The notes below the pieces were generated by a model. The model had not been told where the DNA came from and made no database searches. It saw only the letters and a program-made list of their open reading frames with translations. A DNA stretch of 22,208 nt from an uncultured Alistipes sp. (lineage in GTDB: Bacteria; Bacteroidota; Bacteroidia; Bacteroidales; Rikenellaceae): assembly GCA_934754975.1 (NCBI GenBank), contig CAKVKI010000012.1, forward strand, positions 1-22,208, written 5' to 3'. A program made the translations under genes and the position numbers. Shown piece after piece: positions 8,038 through 16,128 of the stretch. Numbering within the stretch: the first letter of the stretch is position 1; each line of letters begins with the position of its first letter.

Positions 8038-10074
8038 ATGAAAAGAATACTCATCCTGCTGTTTGCTTTCATTGTCCCGACCGTATTTCCGGCATCCGGA
8101 CACTCGGTAATTCCTGTTCCCGCCCTGGTAACAGAGAACAAAGGCGCATTCGTATTCACTCCCGGAACTACATTTTCAATCATCGGCACAGAAGCTCCCG
8201 ATTTGACGGAGTATGTGCAAAGTCTTCCGCTGGAACTCGTCCCGGCAGCGAGGCACGCACGGATTCTGTTCCAGATAGGCGCCCGCCATGCCGGAGTGAC
8301 CGCGGAAGAGGGTTACACGCTCCACGTCACTCCGAAACAAATTCGCATCGGGGCAAAAACCGAAACCGGCGCATTTTATGCGCTTCAAACGCTGCTCCAG
8401 CTTATTTCAAACACGGAAGGAGTCCGGAGCATCCCCTGCTTAACGGTCGAGGACGCGCCGCGCTTTCCCTACCGCGGCGTAATGCTCGACGTAAGCCGCA
8501 ATTTCCAGAGCAAGGAGTTTATACTCAAACAACTGGACGCCATGTCCCGTTTCAAGATCAACCGGCTCCATTTCCACCTGACGGACGGCGCCGGCTGGCG
8601 GCTCGAAATCAAAAAATACCCCCGCCTGACCGAATTCGCCGCATGGCGGCCCTACCGCAACTGGCAAGAGTGGTGGGCGGCCGACCGGCACTACTGCGAG
8701 ATTTCGGATCCCCGGGCCTGCGGCGGTTATTACACCCGGGAAGATATCCGCGAGATCGTCGAATACGCCCGCAAACGCCACATCACCGTAATCCCCGAGA
8801 TCGAAATGCCGGGACACAGCGAGGAGGTACTCGCAGCCTATCCCGAATTGTCCTGTACAGGCGAACCTTATACGGCGTCCGAGTTCTGTCCGGGCAATGA
8901 ACAGGTGTTTCAGTTTCTGGAAGACGTACTGACGGAAGTAATGGAGCTGTTTCCCTCGGAGTATATCCACATCGGCGGCGACGAAGCCGGCAAGGGCGCA
9001 TGGCGCACCTGCCCCGCATGTCAGGCCCGCATGCGGGCGGAAGGACTCGCCGATGTCGAAGAACTGCAAAGCTATTTCATTCACCGTATCGAAGTTTTCC
9101 TCAACCGACACGGCCGCAGGCTGCTGGGCTGGGATGAAATCCTCGAAGGGGGTCTCGCCCCGAACGCCACGGTCATGTCGTGGCGCGGCGAGCAGGGCGG
9201 ATTGCGCGCCATCAAAGAGGGGCACGACGCGATTATGACACCCGGCGAATACTGCTACATCGACTATGCACAGGACGCACCCTTCACACAGCCGGTTTCC
9301 ATCGGCGGTTATACGCCGCTGCGCAAGGTATACAGCTTCAACCCCGCCTATCCGGATCTTACGCCTCAGCAACAGACGCATCTGCTCGGTGTGCAGGCCA
9401 ATCTTTTTTCCGAATACATTTCGACACCGGAGCATGTCGAATATATGCTCTATCCCCGTGTGCTGGCCATGGCGGAAGTGGGCTGGAGCGATCCCGCCCA
9501 AAAGGATTTCGGGGATTTTCACCGTCGGGCGCTCACAGCCGTGGAGCGTTTGAAAGAGGCCGGTTACAATCCCTTCGACCTGAAAAAAGAATACGGGGAG
9601 CGCCCCGAAAGCCTGAAACCCGCCGAACACCTGGCGAAAGGCAAGCCCGTCGCCTACAACATCCCATGGCATGAAAAATATGCGGCGGCACATGAAAAAA
9701 CACTAACGGACGGCCTGATCGGCGGGTGGACATACGGAGACAAACGCTGGCAGGGTTTTCTGGATTCGGATTTCGACGTAACGGTCGATCTGGGGCGAAC
9801 GACGCGCCTGCACTATATCGGCATAACATTCATGCAGTCGATGGGTCCTTATGTATGGACGCCCCGGGTTGTCGAGATTTACATTTCGGAAAACGGATCC
9901 GATTTCAGGCTGCTCGAGACCATCCATAACGACATTTCCGAAAAATGCCCCGATTTACTCTTCCGTACCTTCGCCTACGCAGGCGACACTTCGGCCCGTT
10001 ATGTTCGCTGCATCGCCCGCAGTAACGGCATAGCCGGCGGATGGCTTTTTGCAGATGAAATCATTATACAATAG
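8038..10074 (+). CDS. Beta-N-acetylhexosaminidase GH20, exported, with C-terminal F5/8C-like domain
   Basis: Exo-hexosaminidase using substrate-assisted catalysis to release terminal GlcNAc or GalNAc; 678 residues. A Sec signal covers about residues 1-20 (MKRILILLFAFIVPTVFPAS). An N-terminal GH20b-like domain follows (about 22-142), then the catalytic barrel from FPYRGVMLDVSRNF (143-156). The catalytic pair D315-E316 sits in HIGGDEAGKGAW. HFHLTDGAGWRLEIKKYP (178-195) and PEIEMPGHSEE (253-263) are further family signatures. Residues about 550-678 form a discoidin-like module (FLDSDFDVTVDLG at its start). No lipobox Cys is present, so a soluble periplasmic enzyme is likely. It is divergent from the fucosidase and ends at a strong terminator. 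In this setting it would remove antennary or core GlcNAc after import of N-glycans. Confidence 0.95.
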   Translation: MKRILILLFAFIVPTVFPASGHSVIPVPALVTENKGAFVFTPGTTFSIIGTEAPDLTEYVQSLPLELVPAARHARILFQIGARHAGVTAEEGYTLHVTPKQIRIGAKTETGAFYALQTLLQLISNTEGVRSIPCLTVEDAPRFPYRGVMLDVSRNFQSKEFILKQLDAMSRFKINRLHFHLTDGAGWRLEIKKYPRLTEFAAWRPYRNWQEWWAADRHYCEISDPRACGGYYTREDIREIVEYARKRHITVIPEIEMPGHSEEVLAAYPELSCTGEPYTASEFCPGNEQVFQFLEDVLTEVMELFPSEYIHIGGDEAGKGAWRTCPACQARMRAEGLADVEELQSYFIHRIEVFLNRHGRRLLGWDEILEGGLAPNATVMSWRGEQGGLRAIKEGHDAIMTPGEYCYIDYAQDAPFTQPVSIGGYTPLRKVYSFNPAYPDLTPQQQTHLLGVQANLFSEYISTPEHVEYMLYPRVLAMAEVGWSDPAQKDFGDFHRRALTAVERLKEAGYNPFDLKKEYGERPESLKPAEHLAKGKPVAYNIPWHEKYAAAHEKTLTDGLIGGWTYGDKRWQGFLDSDFDVTVDLGRTTRLHYIGITFMQSMGPYVWTPRVVEIYISENGSDFRLLETIHNDISEKCPDLLFRTFAYAGDTSARYVRCIARSNGIAGGWLFADEIIIQ

Positions 10075-10079
10075 AGTAA

Positions 10080-10113
10080 AAATAAAGGCGCATTAAAAAA
10101 TGCGCCTTTATTT
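10080..10113 (+). terminator. Rho-independent terminator after GH20 (symmetrical)
   Basis: A perfect 14-bp inverted repeat (AAATAAAGGCGCAT at 10080-10093 and its complement at 10100-10113) encloses a 6-base A-rich loop, five bases after the GH20 stop. The GC core is preceded by A and followed by T bases, so it can work on both strands. It isolates GH20 from the AT-rich region to its right. Confidence 0.9.
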
Positions 10114-10179
10114 AACACATAATAGAGCTTTTTTAGCTACAAAAGCGTTCATTTGTATTATTTTTATTAATCCCTTACT

Positions 10180-10271
10180 TTACACATACAATACTGGCTC
10201 ACCGTAAAATGATAATCATACTCACATTTTAAGCAATTTACATTACACATACAAAGCAAATAATCATTTTA
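10180..10271. repeat. Short direct and inverted repeats, possible operator sites
   Basis: TTACACATACAA occurs at 10180-10191 and again at 10243-10254. TAAAATGAT at 10205-10213 is mirrored by ATCATTTTA at 10263-10271. The clustering suggests binding sites, but low-complexity AT-rich DNA produces such matches by chance more often than GC-rich DNA does. Confidence 0.4.
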
Positions 10272-10362
10272 TGCGACAAATTATAAGCATAATGCAATAC
10301 AACCGGCAAAAGCCATATTACATTTCAAACCGACAAACACTATAAAAAATCACAGTTCGGCT

Positions 10363-10392
10363 TTTGAGATATCTAAAATTTAATTATATTTA
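10363..10392 (+). promoter_or_regulatory. Candidate plus-strand promoter in the orphan region
   Basis: TTTG at 10363-10366 is followed after 18 bases by TATATTTA (10385-10392), seven of eight bases of the TAnnTTTG box. The same -7 variant is seen upstream of GH20. A transcript would begin near 10400 and pass through both hairpins and the susC-leader copy, then run antisense into the 3' end of the Sus operon. Confidence 0.4.
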
Positions 10393-10437
10393 CAACTGAA
10401 ATTAATCAAACTAATTAATTTCGCGTCATCCCCGATC

Positions 10438-10459
10438 GCTTTCCGACCATTCGGAAAGC
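10438..10459. repeat. Tight 9-bp hairpin
   Basis: GCTTTCCGA and TCGGAAAGC form a perfect stem with a 4-base loop (CCAT). No T-run follows on either strand, so it is more likely an RNA structure or protein-binding palindrome than a terminator. Confidence 0.6.
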
Positions 10460-10550
10460 CAGAACAGAAGAGAAGAAAACCAGTTTAAAACACCTAATTA
10501 TCAACACTAAACCAAACTAAAAGCAACCAAAATCCCACACCCATTCTTCA

Positions 10551-10582
10551 TCAGAAAAGATCGAAAAAATGAGCTTTTCTGA
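10551..10582. repeat. 9-bp inverted repeat next to the susC-leader copy
   Basis: TCAGAAAAG (10551-10559) and CTTTTCTGA (10574-10582) are perfect inverted arms with a 14-base A-rich spacer. The element ends 9 bases before the repeat at 10592-10633. No equivalent is present beside the second copy at 19181-19222. Confidence 0.5.
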
Positions 10583-10591
10583 AAAATCACT

Positions 10592-10633
10592 AATCAATAT
10601 TACGCTTATGTTTAATTTCAGATACGTTTAAAT
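10592..10633 (+). repeat. Plus-strand copy of the susC leader (inverted repeat, copy A)
   Basis: These 42 bases match the reverse complement of 19181-19222 at 40 positions. Bases 10592-10622 are identical without a gap; the two differences are at 10623 and 10627 (T here, C in the susC copy). It includes the -7-like TATGTTTA (10607-10614). Eight bases after it comes ATG AAA TGA at 10641-10649, a start that stops after two codons. The susC copy continues as ATG TGG AAA TCA, so the similarity may extend into the first codons with a three-base loss. Confidence 0.95.
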
Positions 10634-10676
10634 AAATATAATGAAATGACAGGGGTGAAACATCCCGGCAAACGGA

Positions 10677-10702
10677 GCGGGGCGGTCTTATGGCCGCCCC
10701 GC
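10677..10702 (-). terminator. Terminator of the Sus operon
   Basis: GCGGGGCGG (10677-10685) pairs with CCGCCCCGC (10694-10702), a 9-bp stem of only G-C pairs with an 8-base loop, 21 bases past the stop of the last operon gene. On the minus strand it is followed by TCCGTTTGCC, a poor T-run. It lies inside the inverted repeat pair, so it would travel with the operon if the segment inverted. Confidence 0.7.
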
Positions 10703-10723
10703 TGCTGTCAATGGGATTCGGAA

Positions 10724-12160
10724 CTATTTTGCATAAATGAAGAACTCCGTAAGAGCCGGACCGCCGTTCTGCCCCTGAAGAATATCGTATTTCAGATAGC
10801 GGGTATTAATCGGCTCGAAGAACCCGATGTCATGCTGCGATGTACGGGGCAAGGAGCGGAGTTTCATGGCCAAGGTCCATGCTTCACCGTCCTCGCTGGT
10901 ATAAACATCGACGTTAAGAGGAGCATAGTAACCGGAATAGTTTTTCGTGCAGAAACCCATTACATCCTGTTTCGCCCCCAGATCCACACAGATCGCATAT
11001 ATTTCATCCGCATAAAAATAACTGCCTGTATCATTATCGAAAAGCTGCGGACAATTGTATTTCGCGGGGTCATCGGGCAGCAATACATAGCTCGTATAGC
11101 CCGTACGGTCGGTCTGCAGTGTTCCTTCCGTGGGCGGCGTCAGCGTGTAATTCATGTAATCGGGAATCACGACGCTGAAATTCATGACTTTCCGGTCAGG
11201 ATCGATAAAGACATCCTCACTGCCGCCGACCGACTTGATAACCATCGGAAGCACATAAACAGTCTCCTCTTTGATCTGCGGATCGATGAACGACGTGTCC
11301 GTCAGCCGGACTTTTATCGTGATGAGGTCTTCGCCTGCAGGAATCACGAACGAACTGCCGGCAACCGCCTGGTCGTTTACCAGGAAGGTGACCGCATTTG
11401 CGGGCATGGGCAGCTGTCCTTCGCCTGCAAGCGCAGGATCGGCTTCCAGCACTACACGCGTGTCGGTCTCTATCCCGTAGACCAGTTTCAGGCGGATGTC
11501 CGCAAATTCCGATCCTACGTTAATACCGGCGGGGGTGTTCGTTCCTCTGATCTCGGAGGAATTCGCACCCGAAGAAGTTCCGATTGCAAGGAGGTTGTTG
11601 ACGAATGCGCTTACATTGATCGGATAAGCGACCTCGTTCTTGTTGGAACTGATATGCACGTCTTTGCTGCCGATGATTTGACGAATCACCGCCGTATACA
11701 TATACTTCGATGCGGCTTTGTTCTCGACTGCAAAAGAGGTGTCGAGCAGCGTAGCTCTCACGGTTACGGCGATCTTTCCGGCCGGAATGACGATATCTCC
11801 TTCGACCGCTTCGCCTGTTTGGGGATCGACCGCAGAAAAAGCCACCGCACTCTCGGGAATCGGATCATGGCCGGCGGCAGCCAGTTCGGGATTTCCTCCG
11901 AGAACAAACTTCGTATCGGTTTTCACGGGCCATTTGAGTTTAACCTGAAAATCCGCGAAAGATCCGGTCACGAAAACACCGCGCGCGTCATGGGTCGCCG
12001 ACAACGCTGTCGCCGTATTCGTATCGGGATACAGCTCCATGTAGGCGAAGTTATCGGTATAATAACCGGGCAGTTCGCTTTTGTCGTCGCTGCACGCCAC
12101 GGCCCCCGCGGCGAATAAAGCGATAGCGACAACAGCCAATTTATTCCAATATTTTTTCAT
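10724..12160 (-). CDS. Surface glycan-binding lipoprotein candidate: two DUF1735 domains plus F5/8 type C domain
   Basis: Lipoprotein of 478 residues with signal MKKYWNKLAVVAIALFAAGA and acylated Cys at 23, followed by SDDK, compatible with surface export. Two tandem DUF1735 (BT_3987 N-terminal-like) domains occupy about 35-165 and 180-325. The duplication shows in VIPAGKIAVTVRATLLDTSF (124-143) against VIPAGEDLITIKVRLTDTSF (272-291). A discoidin-like module fills about 345-478 (LFDNDTGSYFYADE; ends ALTEFFIYAK). No catalytic motif is seen. It is the last gene of the five-gene operon, 29 bases after the LamG lipoprotein gene. By position and domains it is probably a surface protein that binds the glycan for the SusCD importer. 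The domain calls are fairly firm; glycan binding is inference. Confidence 0.85.
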   Translation of the reverse strand: MKKYWNKLAVVAIALFAAGAVACSDDKSELPGYYTDNFAYMELYPDTNTATALSATHDARGVFVTGSFADFQVKLKWPVKTDTKFVLGGNPELAAAGHDPIPESAVAFSAVDPQTGEAVEGDIVIPAGKIAVTVRATLLDTSFAVENKAASKYMYTAVIRQIIGSKDVHISSNKNEVAYPINVSAFVNNLLAIGTSSGANSSEIRGTNTPAGINVGSEFADIRLKLVYGIETDTRVVLEADPALAGEGQLPMPANAVTFLVNDQAVAGSSFVIPAGEDLITIKVRLTDTSFIDPQIKEETVYVLPMVIKSVGGSEDVFIDPDRKVMNFSVVIPDYMNYTLTPPTEGTLQTDRTGYTSYVLLPDDPAKYNCPQLFDNDTGSYFYADEIYAICVDLGAKQDVMGFCTKNYSGYYAPLNVDVYTSEDGEAWTLAMKLRSLPRTSQHDIGFFEPINTRYLKYDILQGQNGGPALTEFFIYAK

Positions 12161-12189
12161 AATTCAATTCAATTTGGGTGGTTTTGCAA

Positions 12190-13335
12190 CTATTTGCCAT
12201 CGAAACGGGTATCCGGAATCCACGTTACGCTGCCTGCTGCGGTCATGTGGCGCTCGTTGGGCGTACAATCCTTGAAAACAAGGCCCGTACCTTCGTCCAG
12301 TTTCCAATATCCCATCAGATTGGGGTCCGTCGGTTTGGCCATGCTCAGCATATTCGCGTTAAGCTCCGTAGCGCTGAGGGCTTTCTTCCACAGGCGCACC
12401 TGTCCCATACGGCATTTGTCGAGGAACCAGCTGCTGCCGCTGGAGACCATCTCCATACCGTTGAACGTCACGGGACCGCCGTCGGTAGTTACCGTAAAGT
12501 CTTTCGTTCCGTTCACATAGACCGAAAGGTCGCCCGAAGCGCCGTTGTATGTAAACGCGATATGATTCCACGTATCCTTCGTAAAGAGGGTCGTCGTATT
12601 GTTCTGGGTTCCCATGTACTTAATCTGAAGCGAATTATAAGGGATCGGCGTATCGCCGAAACGGATGTAGATTTCCGTACTTGCCTTGAAATTGAATATC
12701 GCCTGATTGTTGATCTGAAATCCGGACATCCAGACCCAGCACTCGAGCGACCAGTCGTTCGTCTGCTGATTCCAGTTTTTCGAATCGTCGCCTATAGACT
12801 CGGTGACAGGATGCGAAGCGCTCACCATTTCGGGAACGAACTGCACGATGGGCTTGTCGAGCAGGAACAGCAGTTTCGAGGAGGCGGCAGAAGGCTGCAC
12901 GGGGCCGTCCACGCTCAGGATGCGCATCGGAATCGCGTAATTCTCGCCGTTGGGAGTTTCAAACGGCTTGATCAGCAGTTCGATGGGGAAAGTCGATTCA
13001 CCCGCCTTAAGGGTTACTTTCTGCGTATATTCCACGTACTTTTCGGGCAGCGCTTCATAACCGGCGCCGTTCTTTGAATTGTACTCTTCGACGAGCGCCG
13101 GATCCAAACCGAGCGTCGCGACGACAGTCTCGGACTGGGGTTTTACCAGCCGGACGGTCAGCGTCGTTTTGGTATCGGCACCGGCTTCGACAGCCAGTTT
13201 TGCGACGGACGAGTTGGCTGCCTGGTCGAAGTAGACGCGCTGATAATCTACGTCGTAGTCGCCTTCGCAGCCGGCCAGGGTCGCGAGCATCGCTCCGCAA
13301 ACGGCCAACCCTGCAATGATTCTATGCATTTTCAT
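12190..13335 (-). CDS. DUF1735 and LamG-like (concanavalin A-fold) lipoprotein
   Basis: Lipoprotein of 381 residues. Its signal MKMHRIIAGLAVCGAMLATLAG precedes Cys23 and then EGDYD, an acidic start typical of surface-exported Bacteroidetes lipoproteins. Residues about 26-160 form a DUF1735 domain (VYFDQAANSSVAKLAVEAG; VTLKAGESTFPIELLIKP). About 165-360 are a LamG/concanavalin A-like jelly roll (WSLECWVWM, WNHIAFTYNGASGDLSVYVNG, GQVRLWKKALSATELNANM, LMGYWKLDEGTG). LamG-3 domains of this type bind carbohydrate or protein and are not usually catalytic. It lies 20 bases after the GH18 gene and 29 before the last operon gene. A second ATG (M3) is an equally possible start. The likely role is surface recognition of the glycan or glycoprotein next to the GH18 enzyme. 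Confidence 0.87.
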   Translation of the reverse strand: MKMHRIIAGLAVCGAMLATLAGCEGDYDVDYQRVYFDQAANSSVAKLAVEAGADTKTTLTVRLVKPQSETVVATLGLDPALVEEYNSKNGAGYEALPEKYVEYTQKVTLKAGESTFPIELLIKPFETPNGENYAIPMRILSVDGPVQPSAASSKLLFLLDKPIVQFVPEMVSASHPVTESIGDDSKNWNQQTNDWSLECWVWMSGFQINNQAIFNFKASTEIYIRFGDTPIPYNSLQIKYMGTQNNTTTLFTKDTWNHIAFTYNGASGDLSVYVNGTKDFTVTTDGGPVTFNGMEMVSSGSSWFLDKCRMGQVRLWKKALSATELNANMLSMAKPTDPNLMGYWKLDEGTGLVFKDCTPNERHMTAAGSVTWIPDTRFDGK

Positions 13336-13355
13336 AACTAATGAGCTTTTTTAAG

Positions 13356-14528
13356 TTATTTGATGACGGGATTCATAATTCCGGTAGCTTGACGCAACCA
13401 CTTGTATTCGGGGGTATTCGGATAATCGTACTCCATATGATAGGTGCCTATGCCGCCCTTTTCATAGCCGGAGAGGGGCTGCCATGCAGCCATGCCGATC
13501 AGCGAAGGGACATAACGGCCGTCACGCGTCTGGAAGCCTGTATTGCCGCCGTTGACCGCATATCCGGCTTTCTCGAAATCCTCGCAATAAATAAGCTTTT
13601 TGGCGATCGCTTTTTCCATTTCCGGATTGTCGGCGGCTTCAAGTCCCCTGAGCAGTTTGTTGTAACGGCTGTCGAGATCGGAGTACCCCGTGCTGTAATA
13701 TGCCTGGATGATATAATAATCGAAATAGTCGCGCGCATCGGGGTGCATGTTCTGCGGCTCGCCGTCTATCACCAGCAGGCGTCCCGTACCCGATTTGGGA
13801 CCGAGGTATTTGCCGAGTTCCTTGATGAAGGTCAGGAAATAGGTGCGCTGGCGGTTTGCCGTCGGATCGCCGGAGTCGCCCAGGTGCGGTCCGGCGATAT
13901 TGCCCGGCGCGCCGTAATTGGCCTCATAGTCGAAATCGAAGCCGTCCCATTCGTATTTGTCGATGGTGTCGACCAGCGATTTGGCATATTTGGCGATCGC
14001 CTTTTCAATACCCTCGGGCGAGGAGTCACCGTAATGGATCTCCTCGTTTTTGCTGCCATACTTCATATACCAGCCCCAGAATGCGGCCATCGCCTCTTCC
14101 TGCGTGTCGTACTTCACGCCGTCGACCGTAAGCGTATTCCGGACATCCGCGGGAGTCGTCTGGTCGCCGATGTTGGCAACGATGAAGCACATCGTCACGC
14201 GTGTGCCTTTCAGCCGTTTCACTTCGCGTTTGTCTGCCCACTTTTCGTCTGTAAGGCTGTGCCAGTTGCCCCACATCGACACGAAATCGACGCTGTCGGG
14301 AAGCCCCATCAGGCTGCCCTGAAGGCTTGCGCCTTTGCCTGTCCAGTTGCCGAACCAGCCGAAAGTTACGGGATGGTCGGAATTTTTGTATGCACGCAGA
14401 TTTTCATAATATTCGTCTCCGTGCGGTTTGTAGTAATCCTTGGGTTCAACCTCGGTCCATTTGCTGCACCCGAGTACCGCACCTGCAAACAAGGCTACAA
14501 TGGCTATGTTCAATATTTTCTTTTTCAT
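13356..14528 (-). CDS. GH18 endo-beta-N-acetylglucosaminidase-like lipoprotein
   Basis: Lipoprotein of 390 residues with Cys21 after MKKKILNIAIVALFAGAVLG. The GH18 signature DGxDxDxE is intact as WDGFDFDYE (194-202), with catalytic acid E202 and helper D200. Flanking strands fit the barrel: PVTFGWFGNW (53-62), VTMCFIVANI (111-120), and LLVIDGEPQ and YYIIQAYY further on. Length and sequence style match EndoF/EndoBT-type enzymes, which cut the chitobiose core of N-glycans by substrate-assisted catalysis, rather than multi-domain chitinases. It is third in the operon, 30 bases after susD. In B. thetaiotaomicron, BT1044, a GH18 active on complex N-glycans, holds the same place beside SusC/SusD. 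Surface location and N-glycan specificity are inference from context; a chitin-type substrate is not excluded. Confidence 0.9.
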   Translation of the reverse strand: MKKKILNIAIVALFAGAVLGCSKWTEVEPKDYYKPHGDEYYENLRAYKNSDHPVTFGWFGNWTGKGASLQGSLMGLPDSVDFVSMWGNWHSLTDEKWADKREVKRLKGTRVTMCFIVANIGDQTTPADVRNTLTVDGVKYDTQEEAMAAFWGWYMKYGSKNEEIHYGDSSPEGIEKAIAKYAKSLVDTIDKYEWDGFDFDYEANYGAPGNIAGPHLGDSGDPTANRQRTYFLTFIKELGKYLGPKSGTGRLLVIDGEPQNMHPDARDYFDYYIIQAYYSTGYSDLDSRYNKLLRGLEAADNPEMEKAIAKKLIYCEDFEKAGYAVNGGNTGFQTRDGRYVPSLIGMAAWQPLSGYEKGGIGTYHMEYDYPNTPEYKWLRQATGIMNPVIK

Positions 14529-14558
14529 ATTTCCGTTTGTTTTTTGCTGTTGAAACCC

Positions 14559-16115
14559 TTAGTTCTTCTTGGCCCACCAGAGGTCGGTAGCTCCCGTATC
14601 GGGACCTCCCAGCAGCCGGACGGCCGCCTGCACATTCTGGCGGTTGCTCTGGTACTCTTTCAGCGCAAAGCGCAGACGACGCTGGCCGCGGGCGGTGGTG
14701 ACGCCCTCGGTCGAAAGGTTGTCGACGGCCGGGAAGATGCCGGGATAGCCCGTGCGGCGGTAGTCGGTCCACGCCTCTGCGCCCAGCGGGAAATTGGCGA
14801 TCCATTTCTGGGTGATGATGCGTTCGAGTTCACGTCCGTCGTCGGCCCATTTGATCGAAACGTCGCTTGTCGCGGCGATGTTGTACTTTCCGTTCTGGGG
14901 ATCGGTATATCCGTCGGGGGTCGAAGTGTCGTCGGCAAGATAATTATCGACGCCGGTGGCGCCGCGTTCGGCGAACGAAATTTTCACGCCCTGTTCGTAG
15001 AGGTCCTTCGCAGAACCGCCCATTTCGGCCGCCCAGCCCAGCAGTGCGCCTTCTGCACGCAGGAAGTAGGCTTCCGACGCACTGAAAATCAGCATCGGAG
15101 TCGTCTCGGTTACGTTGGGCATCGAATACTTCCAGCCGTCTTTGGTCCAATAAGTGGCTTTCGCAATGCCCTTGATGCCCGAACGAACGCCGAGATACCC
15201 GAGATCATTGCCCGCGTTGTCGCTGGCCTTGATGAAGTACTTCTCGCGGCGGGGATCGTTATAACCGTTCATATAGGAGGTGATGCAGCCGTTAATCATG
15301 GCGTCCTGCCAGCTGACGCACACCTGATAGAACCCGTTTTTGTAACGGCCGTTGAGGTTGTCCCATGCCGTATCGTCCGCCGATGCCATAACGCCGATCG
15401 AATGTTGAACGGCCTCGCGCGCCTTTTCCTTGGCATAATCGGGCAGCACGCCGCTGATCCGGATAGCCATGCGGAGCTTAAGCGTATTGGCGAATTTCAC
15501 CCACTTGCTGTAATCGCCGTTGTAAACACGGTCGGATGCGGACAGCGGGCGGTAGCCCGTATCGCCTGCAGCGACCGTCAGGACGGAGATGGCCGCATCG
15601 AGGTCGTCGAACATGGCCTTGTGGGCACTCTCCTCGTCATCGTAAGCCACCGTGTATTTGCCCTCCTGGACCTGCGAATAGGGAAGCGGGCCCTGCGTGG
15701 TGAGTACGTTCTGCATGATCGCGACACGGCAGACCTGGGCCACGGCGAAGATGGCGCCTTCGCCCTTGGTATTGCGCAGGACGGAGAAATAGTTCGGATA
15801 CATGGTTTCGTAGTACCAGTTCACCGACCACTGATTCCAGTCGTCGTCGACATTATACGTATAGAAGTGGAAGTTTTTCGACCAATTGTTCGTCACGGTA
15901 ATATAGCCGCCGAACGGCCCGGCCCAGAACGTGTTGTTTCGCTGGCAGGGGTTCTCTTCCGCCGAAGACATGCAGTCGATCAGCACCGAGATGCTCGGCG
16001 TGAGTTTGGTGGGTTCGTTCGGATTCGTGTTGTACTTCTCGAAATTGTCCGTACAACTGCCGGCCGCAAGCGGAAGCAGGACTGCGCCGACAATATATTT
16101 CATTATTTTTTTCAT
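14559..16115 (-). CDS. SusD/RagB family glycan-binding lipoprotein
   Basis: Outer-membrane lipoprotein of 518 residues that closes as a lid over the SusC channel and binds the incoming glycan. Signal MKKIMKYIVGAVLLPLAAGS ends before Cys21, followed by TDNFEKYNTNPNEPTKL, the usual SusD start. A second ATG at 16103 (MKYI) is a possible alternative start. The helical TPR-like body and the end DLWWAKKN match the SusD-like_2 branch found with glycoprotein-targeting loci. It starts 13 bases after the susC stop, so the two are surely cotranscribed. Aromatic-rich stretches such as FHFYTYNVDDDWNQW may lie near the ligand site, but I cannot assign binding residues from sequence alone. Confidence 0.94.
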   Translation of the reverse strand: MKKIMKYIVGAVLLPLAAGSCTDNFEKYNTNPNEPTKLTPSISVLIDCMSSAEENPCQRNNTFWAGPFGGYITVTNNWSKNFHFYTYNVDDDWNQWSVNWYYETMYPNYFSVLRNTKGEGAIFAVAQVCRVAIMQNVLTTQGPLPYSQVQEGKYTVAYDDEESAHKAMFDDLDAAISVLTVAAGDTGYRPLSASDRVYNGDYSKWVKFANTLKLRMAIRISGVLPDYAKEKAREAVQHSIGVMASADDTAWDNLNGRYKNGFYQVCVSWQDAMINGCITSYMNGYNDPRREKYFIKASDNAGNDLGYLGVRSGIKGIAKATYWTKDGWKYSMPNVTETTPMLIFSASEAYFLRAEGALLGWAAEMGGSAKDLYEQGVKISFAERGATGVDNYLADDTSTPDGYTDPQNGKYNIAATSDVSIKWADDGRELERIITQKWIANFPLGAEAWTDYRRTGYPGIFPAVDNLSTEGVTTARGQRRLRFALKEYQSNRQNVQAAVRLLGGPDTGATDLWWAKKN

Positions 16116-16128
16116 GGCATGAACGTAT

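Larger units (their letters stand above)
10114..10640 (+). other. AT-rich gene-free region resembling an orphan promoter and leader
   Basis: About 530 bases with no credible gene lie between the GH20 terminator and the 3' end of the Sus operon. The DNA is much richer in AT than its surroundings. Reading on the plus strand it holds a 12-base direct repeat (10180-10191 and 10243-10254), a 9-base inverted pair (10205-10213 with 10263-10271), a promoter-like TTTG/TATATTTA pair (10363-10392), two hairpins (10438-10459 and 10551-10582) and finally the copy of the susC leader (10592-10633). This is the layout of a regulated upstream region, yet nothing on the plus strand follows it. Confidence 0.6.

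Noticed and set aside
10641-10649. ATG AAA TGA after the susC leader copy as a functional small gene
   Set aside because: Two codons cannot encode a useful product; it is better seen as the remnant of a start site.
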